Source: Calcarisporiella thermophila CBS 279.70
Taxonomy: Eukaryota; Calcarisporiellomycota
DNA: 64,000 bases
Direction of reading: 5' to 3'
Assembly: GCF_041956535.1 (NCBI RefSeq)
Contig: NW_027192194.1
Span: forward strand, 341,444-405,443
The notes under the pieces were generated by a model, which searched no databases, was not told the DNA's origin, and was given only the letters and a program-made list of their open reading frames with translations. Shown one piece after another: positions 26,040 through 35,806 of this stretch. Both the position numbers and the translations under genes were made by a program. How positions within the stretch are numbered: position 1 is the stretch's first letter; each line of letters opens with the position of its first letter.

Positions 26040-28054
26040 ATGGGTGAAAAGGGGAAGAACAAATTGATTACAGCAACCGTTGGGCTCTTCATGGTCCTTG
26101 GGCTGCTGCCCTCGCTGGTCGCAGGACATGGACGCATGGTAGGTTTTTCGTCCCACCTAGTCTCCTAGTCTCTTAGTCTCCATGCTGAACTTCGTTAACC
26201 GTTTTTCTCTGCCTCTAGACTAACCCCCCTCCTCGCATCAAATCTGGCGACTCTGCTGCAAATGATTTCATTGGCACGGAAGGACCCTCCGAAAACTTCC
26301 CATGCCAAGGTCTCCGTTCTGGTGCCATCAAGGCTGCGTTCACCGAAGGCCAAACGATCCCACTCAAATGGCACATTTCAATTGCACATGATGGTAAATA
26401 TCGTCTGTTGTTGTGCAATCTTCTTTTTGTTTTTCTCTCCTCGATGTCAAGACGGTAGTTCTGATGTCATATTGCTTCTCTTCTAGGTCCCTGCCAGTTT
26501 GAGCTTTCACCAACGGGTGACAGTGGATTTCAAAACGGAAAGTTCATCTCTCTACTGCGCATTGAGAAGTGCGCGGAGACAGTGGGTGATTTTGAACGGC
26601 AAGTGACATTGCCCCAAGGAGTAGCTTGCCAAAAATGTACAATGCGATTCCGCTGGCTTGCTCAGTTGCCCGCCAAACCATACCTCAACTGCGCAGATGT
26701 CACTATTCGTCCCGGCAATGGTGGCGGCGGTGGTGGAGGCGGTGGCAACGGTGGCAACGGTGGCAACCGTCAACAAGGTTTTGGTCAAGGGCAAAGACAG
26801 CAGGGCGGTGGTCGCGTTGCAGGCCAGCGCGGGCAATTCAACAGTGGACAACGTCAGCAAGGACGGTCAAATCGAGTCGGTCCGCGTGACTTAATCGCGA
26901 GTGAAGCCTCCGATGTAGAGCATCTTTTGTTCACTGACTCTGCCCTAGATACTTCGCTTGAACGTCGTGACCTGGAACCCCGTGCCAGACGAGGTGGTAG
27001 GAAGGGTGGAGCCAGGAAGGCTGGCGGCGCAGGAGGCAAGAAGAAGGGTGGTGGTGGAGGCAAGAAGAAGGGCGGAGGTGGTGGTGGTGCTGCCGCTGCT
27101 GCTGCCAAGAGAAAAGCCGCCGCTGCCAATGCTAAAAAGAAGGCTGCCGCTGCCGCTGCCGCCAAGCAGAAACAGGACGCTGCAAAGAACCAGGGTGGAA
27201 ATGATGCTGCTGCTGCTGCCGGTGGTGATAACGGTCAACTCAAATCGACTAACGGACTCGAACTTGAAACTTTCCTCAAACGCAGTGATCTTGCAGAACG
27301 ACAATTCCCAGGAAGACAACGAAAACAAGCGGCTGCAGCAAAAAAGACAGGTGGTGCAGCTAGGAAAGCGGGCGGTGCTGCGAGGAAAGCAGGAGGAGGT
27401 GCTGGTGGTGCTAAGAAAGCTGCTGCTGGCGGCAAAGGGAAAAAGAAAGGAAGCGCAGGAGCCAAAGCGAAAAAGGGAGGCGCCGCTGGTGGTGGAGCTG
27501 GTGCGGCCGGTGCTAAAAAAGTAGGTGGTGGCGGCGGTGGTAGAAATAGGAAAGCAGGAGGGGGTGGTGGCGGCGGCGGTGGTGCTGCCAACGGAAGAAA
27601 CAATAACAGAGCTGCAGGTGGTGGTAACCGAGGAAATGGTGGGCAGTTCAATGACCCCTTCAACAACCCGAATGATCCTTTCAACAATCCCAATGCGGCC
27701 AATGGTGACTTCAGTGGTGACAATTTCGGTGGAGCCGGAGGTGACAATGGTGCTGGGGCTGGGGGCGATCCGTTTAACGACCCTACCAACGGAGGATCCG
27801 GCGGCGGTGGTGGTAACGGTGGCAATGACGGCTTTGGCAACAATGGCAACAATTTCAATGATCCTAATGATCCATTCAACGCTGCCGCAAACGGAGGAGG
27901 GGTCCAAAACGGAGATTTCTCCAACAACCCACTGGATATCGGTGGTGATCAAGAGCGTCGCATTGAAAGACTTAAGGCTGCAGCTGATATTGCCAAGAAT
28001 ATCTTCACCGGCGTTACTGGTATCGTCAATGCGGCTACTGGCAAGGGCAAGTGA
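26040..28054 (+). CDS. secreted LPMO-like (chitin-binding type-4-like) protein with long Gly/Ala/Lys/Asn tail
   Basis: Exons 26040-26138, 26219-26393 and 26487-28054 give 613 aa. A signal peptide (GLFMVLGLLPSLVAG) would leave His30 as mature residue 1 (HGRMTNPPPR), the hallmark of the copper histidine brace in lytic polysaccharide monooxygenases. His90 (IAHDGPCQF) is a candidate second brace ligand. Cys62 and Cys94 and a later CQKC/NC set suggest disulfides. This would suit an AA10/AA11/AA15-like enzyme acting on chitin or other wall polysaccharide; the exact AA family is not certain. From about residue 166 to the end the protein is low-complexity: Gly runs, GQRQQG repeats, very basic KKKGGGGG and AAAAKRKAAAA blocks, then NDPFNNPNDPFNNP repeats, closing with a helical IAKNIFTGVTGIVNAATGKGK. 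DNA here is GC-rich and open in several frames. Confidence 0.8.
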
Positions 28055-28364
28055 GCTATTTAGATAAACTCTTCTTTTACGTGTAGTTTTTTTGCATATT
28101 TTCCCCCTACCCTCTACATTTTTTCCACTCTGGAGATCATTTCATTCTTTTACATTCATTCATTCATTCATCTACACACAATATAGTGGTTTCTCAGCTT
28201 TTTCCAAGATTCTGTAATATTATTTCCTTTTTATACAGATAAAACTAGCAAGTGAAATTTTATATACATGACAAGTACACGCTCTCCAACAAACCATAGG
28301 TTAACACACTTATCCTCAAAATGAGTTGGAAAAAAAAAGATAGATCATAAAATAAATCGGCTCA
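28055..28364. other. convergent 3' region with CATT repeats
   Basis: 310 bp between stop codons of the LPMO-like gene and the TLDc gene. A short (CATT)n tract lies at about 28153-28170. The rest is T-rich on the plus strand, consistent with 3' UTRs. Confidence 0.45.
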
Positions 28365-30345
28365 CTAACGGTGATCACTTATGTTCTCACGATCAATAAT
28401 ACCAGCCATGGCCAGGATCTCTCTTTCAATTTCAGTGTCTGCGCGTCTTTGTCGAGTGCTTGCTCGCCTCTCAGCTTCTCTTTGTTCAAATTCCCAGGCC
28501 AAGAGCTGCCTTCGTCGTGCATCCTCGCCAGCAAGTCCGAACACCTCTACCTCTAATATTTCGAAATAATATGCGAGGCTGTGCTGCTGCCCGAGTTGGT
28601 GCTGGAATTCAGAAGCGACAAATCCATCCAGTTCGCCAGGAAGATTATCAACAAAGGTGCCTGCCTGAAGAGAGCTGTTCATGGAGAATCGTCCCCGGGG
28701 AGGCGTTGAGTCCTGGGAGGAGGAACGGCGTGAAGTAGGCAGAGCACTATGTAATTTTGGTTTATTTGACCCGCCAAATCGTATCCCAGTTTCCATATCA
28801 CAGTGGATATAATCGGCTGTACTGCCAGAAGTGGGAAACACTTCAAAGTGCGGTGCGAGTTCAATCAACAGAGTATCGCTGCCTGCCCACCCGGCTCCAC
28901 TTTTCGACGATCGTTGCCAAGGTGAAGGAATGTAGGCCGCAATTAAAATAGTGCCCTCATTCGGGCTGACACGGGTATCTTGAGGTGCAATTGCTACGGA
29001 TCCATTAGAAAAATCTGCAGGCGAGCTAAACGAGCTAGGATGTGTAGGGGAGAGTGGGGAGCTACGTGTATCTTCGAGTTTTATCTCCCCCATAACCAGT
29101 AGCAAAGTAGGTCCAGGGTACTGAAACACATGCTTCTCAAACCGATTCATACTAAATCCGTGCTTCTCCCCGGAGTATAAGCGGTGCCAATGGCCATCGT
29201 GCACCACTTTTGTAGGAAGAGCCCAGGTAAGTAGAGTTGTATAGAACGGTGTGAGTATGTCACTCTCATCAATCTTGGGAAGAATCGCTTCAATCATCTT
29301 TGGCGAAAGGGCTGTCAGGTTTCCAAGAAGAAATTTTTCATACAGAAAAGGTGCCAGTACGTCAAACAGATTGGGAGCGTTACGCGTGTACCACTTCGAG
29401 AATGTCGCCCAGTCGAGAGTCAGGAGCTCTTCGCACTCCGGGGTGGATACTCGATTCACTCTGGAGAGCATAAAGCTTTGCACAATGAAAGCCAACCTTG
29501 ATCTGCATTCATTAGAGAAAGAATGCTTATGCGAACTTTCACTGTCGTCAGGAGTCTGGTTAGTGGAGCGTGATTCAGATATCCATAATAAAATGGTGAG
29601 AAGCTCCGTCAAATCACTACATCGCACACAAATAGAATCTGTATTCTCGATTGTCGTCTTATCCTCCTCATCAATTTCACGATCCTCAAAAGAAATCCCT
29701 AGATCCTTAAGTCCGAGTCCCGACGGTTGATGAGGAGCCTCCTCCTGGCTCATCTGCTCAGGTGTCTTTTCTCCAATTACTGGATTTTCTGTTCTCACCG
29801 CATAAGGTGGAGAGGAATGAACCACTGCGATGCTGTCAAATATCAGGCGATTTAACTCGTTTTCCGGTACTATATCCTTTGCTTTACCACAGAGGAGGGC
29901 GAGTGCTTTCGCGAGCGAAGTCTCAGAGAGTGGCACCGGACCCGTCTCTGCAAATGAGGGGTATGAAGCTAGCGCGATGAATATTTTGTAGAGGAGCGAT
30001 CCGCCAACAGCAAGATCATTTGGCAATTCTAGATATTTCTGTAACAAAAAACGTTAAGTGATAGCACATTAGAGCATGCAAAACAAACTTACAACAAAGG
30101 CAGGCTCTTCCAAGCATTGAAATCCATCTGAGAATACAGTTTTTAGCTCATCAAATGTCTGCTTCAAAGCATGCCGTTCCACAGGCTTCAACTTCAGCCA
30201 GAATTAAAACATTAATCAATTTCATTGAAAGAGCACATCATAAATGCGGAATGGGTACTTTTTTCAACAATCGACCCGTCATGAGCTCATTGGCGCTGGA
30301 AGTTGGAGTAGAACTTGATGGTTCAATACTTGATCGCTGACCCAT
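28365..30345 (-). CDS. TLDc-domain protein, MEAK7/Rtc5-like
   Basis: Exons 30345-30259, 30185-30093 and 30038-28365 give 617 aa. The protein starts MGQRSS, an N-myristoylation consensus as in MEAK7 and Rtc5. The first 60 residues and the KYLELPNDLAVGGSLLYKI block match the N-terminal helical/EF-like region of this family. The TLDc domain is about residues 310-560 (ILTPFYTTLLTWALP, HRLYSGEKHGFSMNRFEKHV, GPTLLLVMGEI, GSDTLLIELAPHFEVFP, DYIHCDMETGIRFGGSNK). MEAK7 is an mTOR- and lysosome-associated protein, and Rtc5 acts at the vacuolar V-ATPase in yeast; a vacuolar-membrane role is therefore likely by homology. The C-terminus is a charged helix with many Arg/Glu. A small upstream ORF ends in TAATG, overlapping this start codon. 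Confidence 0.88.
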
Positions 30346-30677
30346 TATAAAAATCGTATGTGAGAACTACGTGAAATAAAAATGGAACGCATCCCGCCAA
30401 GATAAATTAAAAAGGAAAATAGAATAACGAAACTACCCTCCTGCCAGTCTGATGCAGAATTCCAATTGGATACGGCCCGAGGACGGTTGAAAGGTATATT
30501 AATCGAACCTTTTTGAGGGAAACCGCGAAGGTTTAGCCTTCTAGGCCCCTGGTAGCGAAATTCAATAGCTAACGGTTGTGAAGCAAAAAGGCTCTTAACC
30601 TCTTTTTCACGCATCCATATTCTTTTGCAGTTGTTGAAACGCCTAAACATGGGTTTGGTTTGAAGGGTAAACAACAC
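30345..30677 (-). CDS. possible small mitochondrial-type protein directly upstream of the TLDc gene
   Basis: ORF of up to 110 residues on the same strand as the TLDc gene. Its TAA stop (30347-30345) overlaps the TLDc ATG (30345-30343) as TAATG. A start at the second Met gives MFRRFNNCKRIWMREKEV, a basic amphipathic N-terminus like a mitochondrial presequence. The C-terminal part has one hydrophobic segment (GSFVILFSFLIYLGGM) and a basic end. I do not recognise it. It may be a genuine small protein on its own or bicistronic transcript, a long uORF, or chance. Codon pattern and length are suggestive but not decisive. Confidence 0.35.
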   Translation of the reverse strand: MLFTLQTKPMFRRFNNCKRIWMREKEVKSLFASQPLAIEFRYQGPRRLNLRGFPQKGSINIPFNRPRAVSNWNSASDWQEGSFVILFSFLIYLGGMRSIFISRSSHIRFL

Positions 30678-31858
30678 GTGTTTGCCTTTCTCCTAGGCCA
30701 AAGTTGTCTTTTTTCAGCCAGGCTGTGGAGTCAAACAGTTACAACCACCACCTGAGTATATTGAAAGGAAACTTTGCAGAATTGTATCAGATAATTACTC
30801 TAAATTTCTGGAGAAAGTGCAAATGAGAGATGATAGAGATGTTAATGCGTTGGTTTTGACTCGACTACATTCGCCACTTGGAAAGGTATAGCGCGGTAGT
30901 AATGAGCTGATAAAAATTTCACGTACTCATTCGCAAAGTGAATTCACAGTTATTTCTTTGGCCCCCGTCCATTTCTATTTATAAATGGCGGCAACCATAA
31001 ATTAATACTCTTTACAACGCAAAACTTCAGATTGGACTGATACTGAATCGAAATATTTCTACGTCTGGCAGCGAAATTCAGTAGGAAATTAAGACATAAT
31101 TACCAACTATCTTGCCTCCTACCCCCCTAATCGGCCATTCCTAATTTTCAAACAAGTACTGTATTTCCTCCGAGGGCATGAGTAAGAAAGTGAATTGTGA
31201 GGGCTCCGTCCCTGTGGCTGTGGAGATGTAAGAGTTTGCGGATCTACCTGCAAAAACATTGTTGTATGACTCCTATTCTCGTAAGGAAATATGCAACCCC
31301 CACGTTTTGTATATCCACACCCCATGTGCGCTTTCACCCTATTTCGGAGCCGACCCGTTTACAATACGGTCCCAGAGGAAATAGATTCTCGAGAAAAGAG
31401 ACTTGCCAATAGGGAAGTCAAAACGTGGTTTCTGTAGGTTCCAGAGTTGGAACCACAGAAACCGGATAGAGCCCCATACTTTATGCTCTATGCAGCGAAA
31501 TTATAGCCAAACAGTAGTTTGGCCACACACGCGCCCTATCTCTTTACCAACTCGGTCGCGCAGTCCTTCCCTAAGAAAAATCCACCAAGCTCCCTTAAAC
31601 AACTCTTCTATCTTTAGATTTCGCTCGATTCCACCATCATTCCTCGGACCTCTCCGAGTCTTTCTATTTAGCTTTATTTTGGACGAATAGGTAAGAGACA
31701 CAGGCTGCGTGGACACTGGAGAAACCTAGGTACGGCTTCATTGTGCAGAGATCGTCTATTTAGCCAGAAAACCTTTTGGCACATAAAGTCAGATATCTTC
31801 GCCCACTTTTTTCGACACTGTTATTCGATATTGCACTATCTTACACTTACCCGACAAC
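30678..31858. other. long intergenic region with E-box and perfect hairpin
   Basis: 1.18 kb between the small upstream ORF and the receptor gene. ACACGTGT at 30674-30681 is an extended E-box just upstream of the minus-strand genes. A strong hairpin lies at 31427-31463. No protein gene or known RNA was recognised, although the region is less AT-rich than other spacers and could be transcribed. Confidence 0.4.
31427..31463. other. 16-bp hairpin, single bulge, 4-nt loop
   Basis: The arms GGTTTCTGT-A-GGTTCCA and TGGAACC-ACAGAAACC pair perfectly except for one unpaired A (31436), around the loop GAGT (31444-31447). It lies in non-coding DNA. It could be part of a small RNA, a terminator-like structure or the remains of a palindromic element. 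Confidence 0.55.
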
Positions 31859-33005
31859 ATGCTTGCAGTAAATCCCATTGAGCTAGCGATCAATATTCTC
31901 TCTATTATTAGCGGTTGTCTAATGGTGGTCTTTGTCACTTGGCTCCGGTTTTCGCAGCCTGACGTGGCCAACACCGTGTCTTTTAAGCTCTCATTTTGGA
32001 TTGGCTTGGCGGATGCTATCTATCGCGTAAACATGCTTCCTCTGTTCTCAAAACACAGAACAAAAAGCTCATATCTTTTTCAATTACTAAACTTTGGCAG
32101 GGATTTTTCCTATTACGCCAATACCATGATTTGATGGATAGGGTGCTTCCTTCGAATAAAGCACTGTGCCGTTTCTTTTTTTGGACCATGATCTCAATTC
32201 CTCTATGGTACCATTGAGAAATTTCTTCGAGAGGCTACAAATATTTGAAATGATTTTGTTTTTTATTTTTCTATAAGGTTTGCGTTTCTCACCACTGCAA
32301 TTGCCTTCGACTTACATTTGACTTTCATACTGCGGCGGACAGGGCTGAAGAAGATACAGCAATTGTATTTTCCGGTAGCCTCCATTCTTGCTCTTATCAT
32401 CACGCTACCTGTACTGATTATGGGAAACGTGAGTTGGTCACCTGAACAGGTACCGTGGGAGTCGCTTCTTTGTTTTATGAAACTCGCGCTTATCAAATCC
32501 CGTGCTCACAAACTAGCATCACTTCAATACGGACTGGAGTCCGCTGACTCTTATTCTCACCACCATTTTAGAGAACAACCTTTGGATGTGCATCTCTATC
32601 GTATACTCCACCATCATTGTGATTCTAATCTTGCTGCGCGCTTTGCGATATCTTCGAGAGGTAAAAAATAGCTGCCTCCACATTGATTCGGGAAACCGAC
32701 ATTCTGAGCGCCGTTTGGTATTTTCTGTTCTACGGATCTTGCTCTATCCCCTCGTGCTCGTACTATGCCAATCTGTTTCATCATTTCAGGCTTGGATCGC
32801 AACCCTAAACAAGTTTTCGCACCCAATATACCGGCAGCTCTTCCGAGTTGGAGCCATAACTACAGGGTTGCAGGGGGTGCTAAATCTGCTTGTTTTCTTC
32901 ATCAATCCAGCGTTTGTGGAGGCGATGGGCAAATTCCCGCCCTTTTCAAGGACGAAATTGCCTAGAGTTCAACCGGGGGACGAATCTAAAGACCAAGCGG
33001 TTTAG
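31859..33005 (+). CDS. seven-transmembrane G-protein-coupled receptor, Git3/cAR-like
   Basis: Exons 31859-32026, 32101-32207, 32278-32449 and 32517-33005 give 311 aa. Seven hydrophobic helices follow the splicing: LAINILSIISGCLMVVFV; VSFKLSFWIGLADAIY; a third around FFFWTMISIPLWFAFLTTAI with the following LHLTFILRR; YFPVASILALIITLPVLIMG; NNLWMCISIVYSTIIVIL; RLVFSVLRILLYPLVLVLCQ; VGAITTGLQGVLNLLVFFIN. The short N-terminus and small loops resemble fungal receptors of the Git3 (glucose-sensing) and Dictyostelium cAMP-receptor classes. Ligand and G-protein partner are unknown. The extracellular loop 2 is only seen after removing the 67-nt intron at 32450-32516. The C-terminal tail is short and basic/acidic. 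Confidence 0.8.
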
Positions 33006-33678
33006 CAGATTTGGAAATTTTAGAGAGTTGCATGGAGATAGCGGGGTGTTAAGACTATTTCGCATATGCAATGGTGGCATACTACATCGATGATCACATA
33101 GCTTAACGGAACCAGCTTATGCACGAGGTTGAAAAATAAATTAAGCTGAAAAAAGGGACAAGCGTCAGGCCGGGATCACTCATATATTATTATTCTATAT
33201 TGGCATTTGTAGTATAATTTGTTTCAATAACAGCTGAAGTTTGGCATTGCTCTTTCAACTCGAATTGATGGGATTTTCAATGGAGTTAATTAGTTTTCAA
33301 CTAACTGCTAACATGAAGATTTTGAGAGAGAAGAGCACTACTTGTCTCAGCTCGAGATCGATTTCGATTCATTTGAACCAGGTAACTATATGCTAACTAC
33401 AGCATAGGCATGATAGAATACATACATAATAAAACATGGCTTTATATTCTAATGATCAAGTTTTATTAAAATTTTTAATCGATTCATGCTAAGTGTATTC
33501 TTATAATATATTCCATATGCCTGTATGGGGTGAATCATTAAGAATAGAATAAAAATATATGGCCGAGATTGTGGTAGAGCCGGTAGATCGAATGATTGAA
33601 TTCGGTCAACTTAAAATGCTCCATTAAGCCACACACATATTTTAAGATTCTTGCGGGAAAAATAGTACAGCTCATCCA
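33006..33678. other. AT-rich intergenic region
   Basis: 673 bp between the receptor gene and ERG28, strongly AT-rich to the right, with no ORF, repeat or RNA gene that I can support. Confidence 0.45.
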
Positions 33679-34241
33679 ATGCTCCCTCCATTTATCGAAG
33701 CGTATCTTCCTCCAGCAGAGGATGGCTGGCTTCCGCGCGCCATCCTCTTCGTGTCTGCTCTAGCTTTTACCAACACAGTTGGCAATTTTGTAAATACAAG
33801 ACTTTCTCGGGAATGTTACGATGTGGAAGCTCGCTCCGGGAAGATAACTCCTCTTGTGTCCCGGCTCTTCGGGACCTGGACCGTGATGTCGGCTGTGGTT
33901 CGCGTGTACTGCGCGTATAATATCCGGAACAAGCCGTAAGTAAAGGGATGCCCTCATCAGACTTGCGAGCCGTTGATGTTATATAATTTTCTTATAGGAT
34001 CTACGATGTTACTATTTGGTCGTACGCGATTGCATTGTTCCATTTTACCTCTGAGATGTTCGTGTTCCGCTCGGCCCAATTGAACCGCGCGACTATGTGG
34101 CCATGCATAATTGCCTGTAGGTTTTCCAGCACTTTTTTTGTTATGCACAGTAGTTCTGATCTTTCTTGTTTAATAGCTTCACTGCTCTCGTGGATGGTGT
34201 ACGAGTACGAGAACTATCTTGGGGTGCCCCTTGTTCGTTAG
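33679..34241 (+). CDS. ERG28: ergosterol biosynthesis scaffold Erg28
   Basis: ER membrane protein that tethers the C-4 demethylation complex (Erg25, Erg26, Erg27) in sterol synthesis. Exons 33679-33935, 33998-34116 and 34177-34241 give 146 aa, the usual size. The family core is clear: ITPLVSRLFGTWTVMSAVVR, then across the first intron IYDVTIWSYAIALFHFTSE and FVFRSAQL. Four hydrophobic stretches are visible. An AATAAAGG signal lies about 50 bp after the stop. It converges on PEX13 with fewer than 100 bp between the stop codons. Confidence 0.93.
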
Positions 34242-34338
34242 ACTGATCACCTCTATCTTTTATTCTCTTTTCTGCTCTATTTAAGGCCACAATAAAGGGA
34301 TAGATTCATTTAATTATCTACTAGTTGTCTCGATAAAT

Positions 34339-35462
34339 TTAATGCTTAATAAACTCCTCGACATTCAGCTCCCCTCCCGTCTCAAGGGTGACATGATTTG
34401 CCGGGAAATACCCCTCGCCTCTTGAGGTTTTTCCCCTCCACCATTCCCCCTCTCGCTCCATCACCATCACCGCTTCACCCTTTCGTAATGGGAGCTCCTG
34501 AGGGCCACGGGAAGCGAAATCGTACAATACACGAGCCTTGATGTCCGGCTGGGTGGAGGAGAACGGGGAATTCAGCTGTCGACGGGAGCGTGTCATTCGA
34601 GCAAGTAGATATGGGATTCCAAGCACCAGCGCTATTGTTATCCACCCTCTTCCCCCACTTCCTCCGCCCTCTCCTCGTCCCGGATCTTCGTGTGGACCAT
34701 TTCCCTCCCCACTCTGTTCCCCATCGCCGTATGTACGTGGAGGCGGCTGAAGTTCCGGTGGGATCTCTCTTCCCCTTAGCTGTAGAAGCCGTCTCCTACA
34801 CCATCTCCAGATCGCAAACAGACCTAGTCCGCCAAAATAATTCCTTACAATTCCAAACTGCTCCGCCACACCCACCATGGCCATGAATGATGAGTGGGTA
34901 GCGAAAAATGTGGATTCGAGCATCTGAGCGAGGCCACTAAATGCGGAGATAACCTGTTCGAGAAGGTGGAATGTCGTTCCGATTCCGGGATCCATGTCTG
35001 GTGGTTGATTATATCCCATGCGGTTATAAGGTGAGTAAGAATAAGAGCTAGAATAAGGAGAGTAGTAGCTGCTGGAGAAAGGCGAAGAGTAGCGTGAGTA
35101 TGTGGAGCCAAACGGTGAAAACGTGGAATTGTATCCGTAGCCCCCATAGCCGCCATAGCCGCCATAGCCCGTCCCGTAGCCGCCATAGCTTGTCCCGTAG
35201 CCGCCGTAATTTGTTCCATATCTACTATACCCATTTCCATAATCTGTGATATGCGGATTAACGAAAGGTTAATGAGCGAAAGAGTAGGGTAAGAAAACAT
35301 TAAGGGCTTAGGGTAATTACTTGAACTATAGGATAGGTCCATATTAGAGGGGCGTTCTGGAACGTCGGGGGCCGCGATCTCGGAGTCGCGAATTGGCTCC
35401 GCATCGGAAATGGCTGAACTATTGGCTCTCTCCCATGGTTTTGGTGGCGATGGTATTGCCAT
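34339..35462 (-). CDS. PEX13: peroxisomal docking protein Pex13
   Basis: Peroxisomal membrane component of the docking/pore complex for PTS1 and PTS2 import. Exons 35462-35321 and 35243-34339 give 348 aa. The N-terminus starts MAIPSPPKPWE with the PKPWE motif typical of Pex13. A Tyr/Gly-rich segment of YGG(T/S)YGG repeats follows (about residues 55-95), matching the YG-rich phase-separating domain of this family. A helical region (HLLEQVISAFSGLAQMLEST, FGGLGLFAIWRWCRRRLL) and a second hydrophobic segment (GWITIALVLGIPYLLARM) are the membrane part. A C-terminal SH3 domain is at about 283-345 (KARVLYDFASRGPQELPLRK, EWWRGKTSRGEGYFPANHV), the site that binds Pex14 and Pex5. Confidence 0.95.
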
Positions 35463-35806
35463 TAGATGTTTATTTTTTCATATGATGAGGGAGGGATAAT
35501 GAAATGCAAGTTGAGGGTACAATTGCCACCGATAATTTATAATAACCAATTCAGCTTGTTGAACGAACGGAAGTGTTGAATATACACACATTATTATAGG
35601 AAAATGAAACGAAGCTATAAATAAGAAAAAATTGCCAAGGGATAAAATCATTTGAGAAAAAAACTAATATACACAGGAATAAATTCAGGAAAAAGTGTTC
35701 TTGCTCTCAATAGTAGAAACCAATTTCTAATAAAAAGTGTCAAACATGTATATAAACCAAAGAAAAAAGTCCGTGGAGGGTAAATGCAGCATGCGGCGGC
35801 ATTGTA
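35463..35806. other. PEX13 upstream region
   Basis: 344 bp AT-rich spacer between the SAC3 stop and PEX13 start (both minus strand). It should carry the PEX13 promoter; no element stands out. Confidence 0.4.

Noticed and set aside
26945-27952. Long antisense and alternative-frame ORFs (up to 335 codons) over the LPMO tail
   Set aside because: They arise from GC-rich Gly/Ala/Lys codon repeats read in other frames; low-complexity Ser/Thr/Val or Pro-rich products, no start context, and the sense frame is contiguous with the signal-peptide domain.
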